Below are positions 40,864-50,212 of a stretch of 64,000 bases of DNA, piece after piece. Position numbers and translations under genes: made by a program. The stretch's first letter is position 1. Every line of letters starts with the position of its first letter. The notes below the pieces were generated by a model. It did not search any database. It worked only from the letters and a program-made list of their open reading frames with translations, and was not told where the DNA came from. Origin of the DNA: CAVSCR01 sp963726575 (lineage in GTDB: Bacteria; Actinomycetota; Actinomycetes; JAHEKZ01); NCBI GenBank assembly GCA_963726575.1, contig CAVSCR010000006.1, positions 272,631-336,630 of the forward strand, in the 5' to 3' direction.

Positions 40864-42561
40864 TCAGGTGATGTCGACCACGGGCAGACGCAGCGCGCCG
40901 GACGCCTGCTCCGGCACCACGGGTGACGCCGGCGCGACCGGGGCAACGGACCGGTACGGCTCACCGAGGTCCGGCCGTGGATCCGGCTCGCCGCGATTGG
41001 GCCAGAACGCCAGGGCACGCTCGGCCTGGGCGGTGATGGTCAGCGACGGGTTGACGCCGAGGTTGGCCGACACGGCCGCGCCGTCCACCACGTGCAGGCC
41101 GGGATGGCCGTACACCCGGTGGTAGGCATCGACCACACCACTGCTCGGGTCGTCACCGATCACCGCACCACCGATGAAGTGCGCTGTCATCGGAGCACCG
41201 ATGACGTCGCCGAGGTTGCCACCGGGGTGCCCGCCGATCAGCTCCGCGGCTCGTCGCGCCACGGCGTTGGCTGCCGGGATCCACTCGGGGCTGGGATCGC
41301 CGTGCCCCTGTCGCGACGACAGCCGCCGCCCGAACAGGCCCCGCCGCGAGAACACCGTGACCGAGTTGTCCAGGCTCTGCATCGCCAACACGATCACTGC
41401 TCGCTGCGACCAACGTCGCACGTCGAGCGCCCGGATCACGTCGCGCGGCTGACGCACCACCTCACGCAGCCAGCGAGCCGGGCGTGAGTGCCCGTCGTCA
41501 CCGCCGCCGTCCACGAGCACCGTGGACAACAGGCCCATGGCGTTGCTGCCGTGGCCGTATCGCACCGGTTCGATGTGGGTCTGTTCGTCAGGATGGAACG
41601 ACGACGTGATGGCCACGCCCTGCGTGAAGTCGACGTCGCTGCGGTCCGACACCGCGCCGAGGATCGACTCGGAGTTGGTCCGACTCAGCGCACCGAGCCG
41701 AGGCGACACGTGGGGCAGCCGGCCCTTGTCACGCATCAGGTGCAGCAGTCGCTGGGTGTTGTACGCACCGGCCGCCAGCACCACGTGGTCCGCGGCCATC
41801 GTCACGTTGGGTCGCGGCCACCAGGCGCCACTGCGATGGCCGCGCACCGCGTACCCACCCTCGGGCAGCGGACAGATGTCGTCCACGGTCGTGTCCGGGA
41901 CGATGCGCGCGCCGGCCAGCTCGGCGAGGTGCAGGTAGTTCGTGGTGAGCATGTTCTTGGCGCCGTGTCGGCAACCGGTCATGCATTCCCCGCACTGCGT
42001 GCATCCAGTGCGATCCGGACCCGCCCCGCCGAAGTAGGGATCAGCCACGGTGACGCCCGGCTGTCCGAAGTGCACCCCCACCGGCGTCAGCCGGAACGTG
42101 TCTCCCACACCCATCTCGTCGGCGATCTGGCGCATCACCTCGTCGCTGGGGGTCACGGTCGGATTCAGCGTCACGCCGAGCATCCGCTTGGCCTGGTCGA
42201 AGTAAGGCGCCAGCTCACGCCGCCAGTCACAGATGCCCGCCCATTGCGGGTCGTCGTAGAACGGTTGCAGAGGCTCGTACAACGTGTTGGCGTACACGAG
42301 CGATCCACCACCCACGCCCGCACCCGCCAGAATCAACACATCGGGCAGTCGATGAATTCGCTGGATTCCCCTGAGCCCCAGGTGCGGAGCCCACAAGAAG
42401 CGACGCAAGTCCCACGACGTACGCGGAAACGACTGCTGCGTGAATCGTCGACCCGCTTCGACGACAACGACGCGGTAGCCCTTCTCGGCGAGCCGCAGCG
42501 CTGCGACGCTGCCTCCGAACCCGGATCCGACGACGACGACGTCGACCCGCCGACTGCTCAT
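40864..42561 (-). CDS. GMC oxidoreductase (cholesterol-oxidase-like)
   Basis: A 565-residue FAD-dependent oxidoreductase. The FAD dinucleotide motif VVVGSGFGGSVAALRLAEKG is near residue 8, GAGVGGGSLVYANTLY near 88 and the C-terminal HVVDGAAVSANLGVNPSLTITAQAE block near 525. Near 195 a CTQCGECMTGCRHGAKN cluster resembles a ferredoxin-type motif, as in ChoD and other bacterial GMC enzymes. Position next to guaB3/guaB recalls Rv3409c (ChoD), from memory. Sterol oxidation is not proven; other alcohols are possible. ATG 42561 follows the aldehyde dehydrogenase stop by seven bases. Confidence 0.88.
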   Translation of the reverse strand: MSSRRVDVVVVGSGFGGSVAALRLAEKGYRVVVVEAGRRFTQQSFPRTSWDLRRFLWAPHLGLRGIQRIHRLPDVLILAGAGVGGGSLVYANTLYEPLQPFYDDPQWAGICDWRRELAPYFDQAKRMLGVTLNPTVTPSDEVMRQIADEMGVGDTFRLTPVGVHFGQPGVTVADPYFGGAGPDRTGCTQCGECMTGCRHGAKNMLTTNYLHLAELAGARIVPDTTVDDICPLPEGGYAVRGHRSGAWWPRPNVTMAADHVVLAAGAYNTQRLLHLMRDKGRLPHVSPRLGALSRTNSESILGAVSDRSDVDFTQGVAITSSFHPDEQTHIEPVRYGHGSNAMGLLSTVLVDGGGDDGHSRPARWLREVVRQPRDVIRALDVRRWSQRAVIVLAMQSLDNSVTVFSRRGLFGRRLSSRQGHGDPSPEWIPAANAVARRAAELIGGHPGGNLGDVIGAPMTAHFIGGAVIGDDPSSGVVDAYHRVYGHPGLHVVDGAAVSANLGVNPSLTITAQAERALAFWPNRGEPDPRPDLGEPYRSVAPVAPASPVVPEQASGALRLPVVDIT

Positions 42562-42568
42562 GCAGCCG

Positions 42569-44143
42569 TCACCGGCGACCACTGCGCTCGAGCACCCGCA
42601 AACCAGCCACCATCGCCTGAGCGAACCACTCCTGGGGCAGCCAGGGCGGCGGGGAGAAGTCCACCAGGCGCTGGACGGCCACCGACTGCGCGTCCGTGTA
42701 CTTCAGCAGCCCTTCGACACCGTGCCGACGTCCGATCCCGCTGGCGCCCATGCCGCCCAGCGGCGCGTCCGTGGAACCCCACACCGCCCCGAAGCCCTCG
42801 TTGACGTTGACCGTGCCGGCTCTGAGCTGCTGGGCGATCAGGCGACCCCGGTGCACGTCGCCGGTGAACACCGAAGCGTTCAGTCCGAACGCGGTGTCGT
42901 TGGCTCGAGCGATCGCGTCGTCGACGTCGGTGAAGCGGTACAACGAGACCACTGGCCCGAATGTCTCCTCTGCGCACACCGCCATCTGGTCATCGACGTT
43001 CTCGAGCACCGTGGGTTCGAAGTAGAACGGCCCTATGTCGGGGCGGGGTCGCCCACCGGCCAGCACCTTGGCACCGCGGGCGACGGCATCGTCCACGTGG
43101 GCTTTGACCCGACCGAGCTGAGCCTCGCTGGCCAATGACCCGATGTCGGCGGAGTACCCGAAGTCGGCGCTCATCCGCATGCCGTCGACCGCGCGCAACA
43201 GGGCCGGGACGTACCTGTCGTAGATCGCGTCCGACACGTAGAGCCGTTCAATCGACTCGCAGAGCTGCCCGGCATTGGAGAAGGCCGCCCGCAGGGTGCC
43301 ACGCACAGTCCGGTTCAGCGGGGCGTCGTCGAGCACGAGCATCGCGTTCTTCCCACCAAGCTCCAGGCTGGCGCCGACGAGACGACCCGCGGCACGCACC
43401 GCCACCTCACGCCCAGTCTTCGTGGAACCGGTGAACATGACGAAGTCGGCGCGGTCGATGAGCTCGGGCCCGATCACCGGCCCTTCGCCGGCGACGACCT
43501 GGACGAGCCCTTCGGGGAAACCCGCCTGCACCAAGAGGTCCTTGCCCAGCAACGCACTGAAGGTCGACCCGTGGTCCGGCTTCATCACGACGGCATTGCC
43601 GGCCACCAGGGCAGGAAGTGAGTCGCTGATCGCCAGGGTGAACGGGTAGTTCCACGGCACGATGACGCCGACGACCCCCTTCGGGTGGCGGTATTCCCGA
43701 GTGCTGGTCAGCAGCGGGACGAAGCCGGTTCGCCTCTGCGGGCTGAGCAACGCCGGGGCAGTCCGTGCGTAGTAGCGCGCGTTGATCGCGACGTCGACGA
43801 CTTCCTCCAGCGCATCCAACCGCTTCTTGCCGGACTCGAGCTGGATGAGGTCCATGATCTCGTGACGTCGGACGAACACCAGGTCGTGCAAGCGACTGAG
43901 CACCCGTACCCGCTCAGCCACCGGTCGGTGGACCCAGGCGCGTTGCGCCTCGCGGGCTGTCGCGAATGCCACCTCCACATCGGCCGGAGTCGACAGGGGC
44001 AACTCGGCGATCGGTTCGCCCGTGAACGGAGCGATGGGCTTGATGGTTGCCGCGTGCGGACCGTGCACCACGTGCCGGGTCAGTCGGGGGAGGCTGGAGA
44101 CGTCGAAGTGCTGCGGCTCGCGAGAGGCTGCATCGAACGGCAT
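42569..44143 (-). CDS. gabD2: succinate-semialdehyde dehydrogenase
   Basis: A 524-residue NAD(P)-dependent aldehyde dehydrogenase. The NAD-binding PWNYPFTLAISDSLPALVAGN is near 170, FTGSTKTGREVA near 240, the catalytic Glu in LELGGKNA near 262 and the catalytic Cys in NAGQLCESIERLYV near 297. The extended N-terminus and these motifs match the GabD2-type succinic semialdehyde dehydrogenase of actinobacteria. It would send succinic semialdehyde into the TCA cycle as succinate. It lies between glpD and the GMC oxidoreductase on the same strand, with short gaps. Confidence 0.87.
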   Translation of the reverse strand: MPFDAASREPQHFDVSSLPRLTRHVVHGPHAATIKPIAPFTGEPIAELPLSTPADVEVAFATAREAQRAWVHRPVAERVRVLSRLHDLVFVRRHEIMDLIQLESGKKRLDALEEVVDVAINARYYARTAPALLSPQRRTGFVPLLTSTREYRHPKGVVGVIVPWNYPFTLAISDSLPALVAGNAVVMKPDHGSTFSALLGKDLLVQAGFPEGLVQVVAGEGPVIGPELIDRADFVMFTGSTKTGREVAVRAAGRLVGASLELGGKNAMLVLDDAPLNRTVRGTLRAAFSNAGQLCESIERLYVSDAIYDRYVPALLRAVDGMRMSADFGYSADIGSLASEAQLGRVKAHVDDAVARGAKVLAGGRPRPDIGPFYFEPTVLENVDDQMAVCAEETFGPVVSLYRFTDVDDAIARANDTAFGLNASVFTGDVHRGRLIAQQLRAGTVNVNEGFGAVWGSTDAPLGGMGASGIGRRHGVEGLLKYTDAQSVAVQRLVDFSPPPWLPQEWFAQAMVAGLRVLERSGRR

Positions 44144-44165
44144 GTGGCCAGGGTACGGCCGCGGG

Positions 44166-45773
44166 TTACTCAGAGGTAGCCCCGCCCAGTGCCATCAGAG
44201 CTTGCACGTCGTCGAGCACCGAGATGCCGGCGTCGGACACCTCCACGGCGATCCGGGTGCGCCGCCGCAGCACGTCGTCTGGCGTACGAGCGCCCTCGGC
44301 CGCGACGGCATGGACCACCTCGGCACGCCAGTACGGCGCCTGTGGGTGAACTGGCCTGCCCAGTGCTGGGTCTTGCGCAACGAGCTCGAGGATCTCGCGG
44401 TACTGGTCGCCGTGACGGCGCAGCAGATGCACCAATGCACCCACCGGCACGTCGTGCTGTGCGGCCAACTCGTGCCGGCGACGCCACAGTCCGGCGTATC
44501 CGGCAGCGCCGATCAGAGGCAACACGTGCGTGCGCGACGGACCAGGGCGCATGGACTCGGGGAGCTGACGCGTCGCCTCGTCCACCACGTCCCGGGCCAT
44601 CACGCGATAGGTCGTGTACTTGCCACCGGCAATGTCGACGAAGCCGGGCACCGGAGAGGTCACGGCGTGCTCGCGGCTGAGCTTGGTGGTGTTGTCATCA
44701 CCGGCCACCAGGTCGAGGGCAAGGAGCGGGCGGAGACCGGCAAACGAGCCCGTCACGTCGGCGCGGGTGAGCGGGCGCGCCAGCCACTTGTTGGCCTCGG
44801 CCAGCAAGTAGTCGATGTCGTCGTCGGTGGCGGTCGGGTCGTCGAGCGGACCGTCCCAGCCCGTGTCGGTGGTGCCGACCAGCCAGTGCCGCCCCCAGGG
44901 CAACAGGAACAACACGCTCTGGTCGGTCCGCGCGATCAAGGCGGCGTTGAGCGCGATCGCCTCTCGGTCGACGACCAGGTGGACGCCCTTGCTCGGGCGC
45001 ACCGGGTTCGGGTCGGAGCCATCAGTCACGCCGTGCAGGAGGTGACGGGTGCGTTGGCTCCAGACGCCGGTGGCCCCGATGACGACCTGCGCGGACACGG
45101 CGAACGTCTCCCCCGTCTCGCGATCGGTCACTTCGACGCCGCTGACCCGTTCGTCGGTGCGCTGGAATCCATCGACGTGCGCCCGGCTCACCGTCAGCGC
45201 GCCGTGAGCGGCTGCCGTCCTGACCACCGCGACGGTGTGACGGGCGTCGTCGATCTGCGCGTCGAAGAACCCGACCGCACCGGTGAAGGCGTCCTCCCGC
45301 AGTCCAGGCGCCAGGCGCAAGGTGGCCGAGCGGGACAGGTGCCGGTGTCCGGGCAGCCCGCCCGTGCGACGGCCCACGCGCGCCAAGGCGTCGTAGATGG
45401 CGATGCCGGCACCGACGTACGGGCGATCGATCGGTCTGGTGAGCGGGAAGACGAACGGCACCGGACGGACGAGGTGAGGCGCCAATCGCTCCAGCAGGAG
45501 TCCGCGTTCGGTCAGTGCCTCGTGAACCAGGCCGAACTCGCGCTGTTCGAGGTAGCGCAAGCCACCGTGGGCTAGCCGTGACGAGCGCGACGACGTCCCC
45601 GACGCCCAGTCGTCCTTCTCGAGCAGAGCAACGGTCAGGCCCCGACTGGCAGCGTCGAGCGCCGCACCCGCGCCCACGACTCCGCCGCCGACGACGACCA
45701 CGTCGACGTTGCCCCCGCGGATCCGGTCGAGACTGCGCCGACGTTCGGCCGGGTCGAGACGCCCCGCAGTCAT
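44166..45773 (-). CDS. glpD: glycerol-3-phosphate dehydrogenase (FAD, respiratory)
   Basis: A 535-residue FAD enzyme oxidising sn-glycerol 3-phosphate to dihydroxyacetone phosphate and passing electrons to the quinone pool; peripheral on the membrane. FAD motif VVVGGGVVGAGAALDAASRG is near 25, followed by SSRSSRLAHGGLRYLEQ near 60 and the glycerol-phosphate domain with GGKYTTYR near 375. The C-terminal domain (about 400-535) is present. No glpK or glpF is nearby. The start is ATG 45773; the next gene on the strand, guaB3, ends 40 bases before it. Confidence 0.94.
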   Translation of the reverse strand: MTAGRLDPAERRRSLDRIRGGNVDVVVVGGGVVGAGAALDAASRGLTVALLEKDDWASGTSSRSSRLAHGGLRYLEQREFGLVHEALTERGLLLERLAPHLVRPVPFVFPLTRPIDRPYVGAGIAIYDALARVGRRTGGLPGHRHLSRSATLRLAPGLREDAFTGAVGFFDAQIDDARHTVAVVRTAAAHGALTVSRAHVDGFQRTDERVSGVEVTDRETGETFAVSAQVVIGATGVWSQRTRHLLHGVTDGSDPNPVRPSKGVHLVVDREAIALNAALIARTDQSVLFLLPWGRHWLVGTTDTGWDGPLDDPTATDDDIDYLLAEANKWLARPLTRADVTGSFAGLRPLLALDLVAGDDNTTKLSREHAVTSPVPGFVDIAGGKYTTYRVMARDVVDEATRQLPESMRPGPSRTHVLPLIGAAGYAGLWRRRHELAAQHDVPVGALVHLLRRHGDQYREILELVAQDPALGRPVHPQAPYWRAEVVHAVAAEGARTPDDVLRRRTRIAVEVSDAGISVLDDVQALMALGGATSE

Positions 45774-45813
45774 CGAAGGTCAGACGAGGTCGCAGCACGT
45801 CGCATGGGCCGCC

Positions 45814-46923
45814 TCACGCGAGGACGGTGACCTCGACGCGCTGGAACTCCTTCAGGTCGGAGTAGCCGGTGGTCGCCATAGCCCGGCGCAATGCCCCGAA
45901 CAGGTTCATGGTGCCGTCGGGCACCTGCGACGGGCCGACCAGGATCTGCTCCAACGAACCCGCGGACCCCACCGCCACGCGCTCGCCGCGGGGGACCACC
46001 ATGTGGTGCGCCTCGACTCCCCAGTGGAACCCCCGACCCGGAGCGTCGGACGCCCGTGCCAGCGGCGAACCCATCATGACGGCGTCGGCACCGCACGCGA
46101 TGGCCTTGGCGATGTCACCGCTGCGCCCGACGCCACCGTCGGCGATCACGTGCACGTAGCGCCCGCCGGACTCGTCGAGGTAGTCGCGACGTGCTGCCGC
46201 GACGTCGGCCACCGCGGTGGCCATGGGCACTGCGACACCCAGAACGTCACGCGTGGTGTGCGCTGCGCCGCCACCGAATCCGACGAGCACACCCGCAGCT
46301 CCGGTGCGCATCAGGTGGAGTGCCGCGGTGTACGTAGCGACGCCGCCGACGATGACCGGAACGTCGAGCTCGTAGATGAACTGCTTGAGGTTCAGCGGTT
46401 CGGCTTGGCTGCTCACGTGCTCCGCCGAGACGGTGGTGCCACGGATGACGAACAGGTCGATGCCCGCGTCGACGACTGTCTTCCAGTACTGCTTGGTGCG
46501 TTGGGGCGACAGTGCGGCTGCCGTGATCACCCCCGCCTCGCGCACTTCGGCGATGCGCGCGACGATCAGGTCTTCTCGGATCGGCGCGGAGTAGATCTCC
46601 TGCATCCGTGCCGTCGCGTTGTTCACCGGAAGTTGCGCGATCTCGACGAGCAACGGCTCGGGATCGTCGTAACGGGTCCACAGACCTTCGAGGTTCAACA
46701 CGCCGAGACCGCCGAGCTTGCCGATCGCCACCGCCGTAGCCGGCGAGACCACCGAGTCCATGGGTGCCGCCAGCAGCGGCAGCTCGAAGCGGTAGGCGTC
46801 GATCTGCCAGGCGATCGACACCTCCTCGGGATCGCGAGTGCGTCGATGCGGGACGATCGCAACGTCGTCGAACCGGTAGGCCGCCCGCCCACGTTTGCCT
46901 CGCCCGATCTCGATCTCGGCCAT
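45814..46923 (-). CDS. guaB3: GuaB3 family IMP dehydrogenase-related protein
   Basis: A 369-residue TIM-barrel protein of the GuaB3 family, without the CBS domains of GuaB. Start motif RAAYRFDDVAIVPHRRTRD, then APMDSVVSP near 55 and a C-terminal IADGGVGRSGDIAKAIACGADAVM block. In the place of the catalytic Cys loop (GSxC of GuaB) it reads VGFGGGAAHTTRDVLG, so the nucleophilic Cys is missing. It may bind IMP/NAD without classic IMPDH chemistry, or do a related reaction. It follows guaB by 68 bases on the same strand, as across actinobacteria. ATG 46923 chosen; a GTG/ATG three codons earlier is possible. Confidence 0.92.
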   Translation of the reverse strand: MAEIEIGRGKRGRAAYRFDDVAIVPHRRTRDPEEVSIAWQIDAYRFELPLLAAPMDSVVSPATAVAIGKLGGLGVLNLEGLWTRYDDPEPLLVEIAQLPVNNATARMQEIYSAPIREDLIVARIAEVREAGVITAAALSPQRTKQYWKTVVDAGIDLFVIRGTTVSAEHVSSQAEPLNLKQFIYELDVPVIVGGVATYTAALHLMRTGAAGVLVGFGGGAAHTTRDVLGVAVPMATAVADVAAARRDYLDESGGRYVHVIADGGVGRSGDIAKAIACGADAVMMGSPLARASDAPGRGFHWGVEAHHMVVPRGERVAVGSAGSLEQILVGPSQVPDGTMNLFGALRRAMATTGYSDLKEFQRVEVTVLA

Positions 46924-46991
46924 CACTCCCACTTTCGTCCGTGACGTCGGGCGGACCGTACCGGGTCCGGCGTACGTACTTCTGCGCTGCC

Positions 46992-48503
46992 CTACCGGGC
47001 GTCGTAGTTCGGCGCCGGAACCGTCATCTGGATGTCGTGAGGGTGGCTCTCTTTCAGACTCGCCGAGGTGATGCGGACGAACCGACCCCGCTGCTGGAGC
47101 TCGGGCACCGTGCGCGCTCCCACGTAGAACATCGACTGACGCAGTCCCCCGATGAGCTGGTGCGCCACGGCCGCCACCGGCCCGCGGTAGGCCACCCGAC
47201 CCTCAACCCCTTCGGGGATCAGCAGGTCGTCGCGGTCGACCTCGGCCTGGAAGTAGCGGTCCTTGCTGTACGACGTCTGACCGCGCGAGGACATGGCCCC
47301 CAGCGACCCCATGCCGCGGTAGGACTTGTACTGCTTGCCGTTGACGAAGATGAGGTCACCCGGGCTCTCGTCGCAGCCGGCGAGCAACGAACCCACCATC
47401 ACCGAGTCCGCGCCCGCCACGATCGCCTTGGCGATGTCGCCGGAGTGCTGCAACCCGCCGTCGGCGATCACCGGCACCCCAGCCGGCTGGCACGCCAGCG
47501 ACACCTCGTACACGGCGGTGATCTGTGGGACGCCGACGCCCGTGACCACGCGCGTGGTGCAGATCGACCCCGGACCGACGCCGACCTTGACCGCATCGGC
47601 GCCGACATCGACAAAGGCCTGGGCGCCGGCGCGGGTGGCGACGTTGCCGCCGATCACCTGCACGTGTCGCAGAGCCGGGTCGGACTTCAAGCGCGCCACC
47701 ATGTCGAGCAGCAGTCGCACGTGGCCGTGGGCCGTGTCGGCGACGAGCACGTCGACGCCGGCGTCGACCAGGGCGGTCGCCCGTTCCCACGCGTCACCGA
47801 AGTAGCCGATCGCCGCGGCCACCATCAGCCGTCCGTCGCCATCCTTTGCGGCGTGCGGATGCTGCTCGGACTTCACGAAGTCCTTGACCGTGATCAGGCC
47901 ACAGAGCTTGCCGTCGTGGTCCACCAGCGGGAGCTTCTCGATGCGGTGCTTGGCCAGCAGCGCTGCGGCGTCGTCTCGCGAGATGCCCTCGGGTGCGGTG
48001 ATCAGCGGCATCGACGTCATGAGCTCCGCGACGCGACGGGTGGCGAACTCCTCTGGTGACACGAAGAGCAGGTCGCGGTTCGTGATGATGCCCAGCAGGG
48101 TGCGGTCCGGGGCGACCACCGGCAAACCGGACACCCGGTAGGTGGCGCACAGCCGGTCGAGCTCTTCGATGGTGGCCTCTGGCCCGACCGTGACCGGGTC
48201 GGAGACCATCCCGGACTCCGAGCGCTTGACCTGGTCGACCTGGTGAGCCTGCTCCGCGATCGACAGGTTGCGGTGGAGTACCCCGATCCCGCCGAGGCGG
48301 GCCATGGCGATCGCCATGCGGGCCTCGGTCACCGTGTCCATGGCGGCCGACAGCAGTGGGGTGGCAACGGTGATCTCGCGGGTCAGCCGGCTGCTGGTGT
48401 CGACCTCCGACGGGATCACGTCGGTCTCGCCGGGAAGCAGCAGTACGTCGTCGAAGGTGAGTCCGAGCGGGGCGAACTTCTCGGGAAGTCCGTACGCGTC
48501 CAT
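46992..48503 (-). CDS. guaB: IMP dehydrogenase
   Basis: The rate-limiting enzyme of GMP synthesis: IMP + NAD to XMP. It has 503 residues. The barrel begins LTFDDVLLLPGETDV near 15; two CBS domains occupy about 105-225; the catalytic loop GPGSICTTRVVTGVGVPQ with its Cys is near 310, followed by the flap region with SRGQTSYSKDRYFQAEV near 405. CBS domains suggest regulation by adenine or guanine nucleotides. The product XMP is used by GuaA, encoded in the same window. Confidence 0.97.
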   Translation of the reverse strand: MDAYGLPEKFAPLGLTFDDVLLLPGETDVIPSEVDTSSRLTREITVATPLLSAAMDTVTEARMAIAMARLGGIGVLHRNLSIAEQAHQVDQVKRSESGMVSDPVTVGPEATIEELDRLCATYRVSGLPVVAPDRTLLGIITNRDLLFVSPEEFATRRVAELMTSMPLITAPEGISRDDAAALLAKHRIEKLPLVDHDGKLCGLITVKDFVKSEQHPHAAKDGDGRLMVAAAIGYFGDAWERATALVDAGVDVLVADTAHGHVRLLLDMVARLKSDPALRHVQVIGGNVATRAGAQAFVDVGADAVKVGVGPGSICTTRVVTGVGVPQITAVYEVSLACQPAGVPVIADGGLQHSGDIAKAIVAGADSVMVGSLLAGCDESPGDLIFVNGKQYKSYRGMGSLGAMSSRGQTSYSKDRYFQAEVDRDDLLIPEGVEGRVAYRGPVAAVAHQLIGGLRQSMFYVGARTVPELQQRGRFVRITSASLKESHPHDIQMTVPAPNYDAR

Positions 48504-48571
48504 GGCGCCTTCCGGTTGCCGGGCCGGTGGGTGCCGTCGAGTCTACCGGCGCCTAAGCGGTGGCCGACCGG

Positions 48572-49555
48572 TCAGCCACCGCTCCCAGAACCTGCGGGAT
48601 TCTGGTCGTGTCCTGGCTTGTGTCCCTCGCCCTGTCCCTGCCCATGACCGTCCCCGTGGCCATGGCCCTGTCCCTGTCCCGTTCCCTGGCTGGGGCCCTC
48701 GCCGTGTCCTTGCCCCTGTCCCTCGCCCTGACCTTGTCCCGATCCGTGCCCCTGCCCGGGTCCGCTGTTCGGATCGTTCGACGTCGGCTGGTGTCCCTTG
48801 CCGTGCCCAGCGGCATCGCGGGCCACGGCACGCTCGAGCTGGGCGGTCAAGACGTCGAGCCGGTGGGTGAACCAGTCGGCCAACGGTGTCGGCAGGTCCA
48901 GCGCCATCTGCTGAGCCGCCGAGATGCGGGTGGCCGCCTCGACGTATTGGCCATGGGCGATCAGCGCGGAGATCCCGATCAGCGTGTGGTTCAGCTGGGC
49001 CTGGGGGGCTGCACTGGTCGGCAGCGCAGAGGGTGTCCCGCCGCCCTGGCCGTTGCCCTGATCGCTCCCCTGGCCGCCCTGGGCACCCTGCCCCTGGTCG
49101 CCCTGCCCCGGACCGGCAGTGGGGTCGGTCGCGGTCGTGCCGCCGTGGCCGGTGAATGCGGAGACCACCGCCCGAAACGGCGTGAACGGGCTTCCGGTGG
49201 CTGCCGCGGCAACGCCACCTCCGGCCAGGACGAGGGTCAGTGCGCTCGCGGCCACGAGCCCGGCCGCAGCCCGACGCCGCACCGGAGCGGCCACCGCCTG
49301 CTCTGGCAGGCTCGGCAGAGGTCGGGCGAGCGCACGGGCGAGGTCGGCGTCGACGTCGGCCACCCAGGCTGCCAGCAGCTCGACCACCGGCTCGTCGGAC
49401 GTGTGCTGGCGACGCGCCAGGTCCTCCAGCGTCGCCTCGTCGGCGTGCAGGTCGGCCAGCGCGACCGGTGCCAGTGACGACAGCTCCTTGCCTCCGGGCA
49501 GCTCCTTGCCTCCGGGCAGGTCCTTGCCGTCCAGGTCTGAGTCGTCGTGGGTCAT
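48572..49555 (-). CDS. rsdA: RsdA-like anti-sigma-D factor with Gln/Gly/His-rich tail
   Basis: A 327-residue single-pass membrane protein in the place of RsdA (Rv3413c), between sigD and guaB. The N-terminal cytoplasmic part has the motif LLAAWVADVDADL (60-72), like the sigma-binding region of RsdA. A helix follows at about 94-120. The outer part contains a helical hairpin (about 186-246: LIGISALIAHGQYVEAATRI) flanked by low-complexity GQG/GHG sequence at 148-172 and 262-327. Residues 11-25 are a short tandem repeat (DLPGGKELPGGKEL). The start overlaps the sigma factor stop (ATGA). The assignment rests on order and domain layout. Confidence 0.8.
   Translation of the reverse strand: MTHDDSDLDGKDLPGGKELPGGKELSSLAPVALADLHADEATLEDLARRQHTSDEPVVELLAAWVADVDADLARALARPLPSLPEQAVAAPVRRRAAAGLVAASALTLVLAGGGVAAAATGSPFTPFRAVVSAFTGHGGTTATDPTAGPGQGDQGQGAQGGQGSDQGNGQGGGTPSALPTSAAPQAQLNHTLIGISALIAHGQYVEAATRISAAQQMALDLPTPLADWFTHRLDVLTAQLERAVARDAAGHGKGHQPTSNDPNSGPGQGHGSGQGQGEGQGQGHGEGPSQGTGQGQGHGHGDGHGQGQGEGHKPGHDQNPAGSGSGG
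49481..49516 (-). repeat. 18-bp perfect tandem repeat in the rsdA start region
   Basis: The 18-mer CAGCTCCTTGCCTCCGGG is repeated head to tail at 49481-49498 and 49499-49516, with a degenerate third unit beginning at 49517. It encodes repeated PGGKEL hexapeptides near the N-terminus of the anti-sigma factor, so copy number could vary by whole codons without breaking the frame. Confidence 0.85.
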
Positions 49556-50115
49556 GTCACGACCTCCGCTTGGGCGAGCGCACGCAGTCGGGTCAAGGCG
49601 CGGTGCTGGGCCACGCGTACGGCCCCCGGGCTCATGTCGAGGACGCGGCCGGTCTCCTCCGCAGACAACCCCACCGCCACGCGCAACAAGATGAGCTCGC
49701 GCAGCTGTGGGGGCAGGAACTCGAGCAGCTCACGGGCGATCCGTGCCCGGTCGTGGCGCACAGCGAGATCTTCTGGCCCGGCGCTCGGGTCGGCGTCGTC
49801 CGGCAACAGGTCGGTCGGGACCGGCGCACGACGCGTACTGCGCAAGACGTCGGCCACCTTGTGCGCGGCGATGCCGAACACGAACGCCTCGAACGGGCGA
49901 CCTTCGTCGCGGTAACGGGGAAGCGCAGCGAGCACAGCGATCAATACCTCCTGTGCCGCATCGTCTGCGGCATCCGGGTCTCCGCTCGGACCGCCCAACC
50001 GGGCACGGCAGTAGCGAAGAACGTACGGACGCAGGTCGGTGAGCAACGTCGTGACGGCAGTCGGGTCGCCCGCGGCGGCCTGGCTGACCAGCGACGACCG
50101 ATCGCCAATCTCCAT
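49552..50115 (-). CDS. sigD: ECF sigma factor SigD/ShbA
   Basis: A 187-residue sigma-70 family ECF factor. Region 2 runs over about 20-95 (RPYVLRYCRARLGG, ADDAAQEVLIAVLAALPRYRDEGRPFEAFVFGIAAHKVAD) and region 4 over about 130-180 (LPPQLRELILLRVAVGLSAEETGRVL, SPGAVRVAQHRALTRLRAL). Sequence and context (rsdA and guaB downstream, bldM upstream) match SigD of mycobacteria and ShbA of Streptomyces, the latter being the main activator of the principal sigma gene hrdB. The start is uncertain: ATG 50115 is used; an ATG/GTG at 50199 would add 28 residues. Confidence 0.9.
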   Translation of the reverse strand: MEIGDRSSLVSQAAAGDPTAVTTLLTDLRPYVLRYCRARLGGPSGDPDAADDAAQEVLIAVLAALPRYRDEGRPFEAFVFGIAAHKVADVLRSTRRAPVPTDLLPDDADPSAGPEDLAVRHDRARIARELLEFLPPQLRELILLRVAVGLSAEETGRVLDMSPGAVRVAQHRALTRLRALAQAEVVT

Positions 50116-50212
50116 CCACCGCACTATCGCGCGGGAGGTCGGCGGTGTTACAGCGGTAACCGGTTCGGGCGCCGGTTCACGGGGATCTCCGCGCGACATC
50201 GACGTGCTCGAC

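Noticed and set aside
48575..48790. Repeated TGTCCCTG-type sequence that might be a CRISPR array
   Set aside because: Units are short, irregular and in frame with the GQG/GHG coding sequence of the RsdA-like protein; there are no equal spacers and no cas genes.
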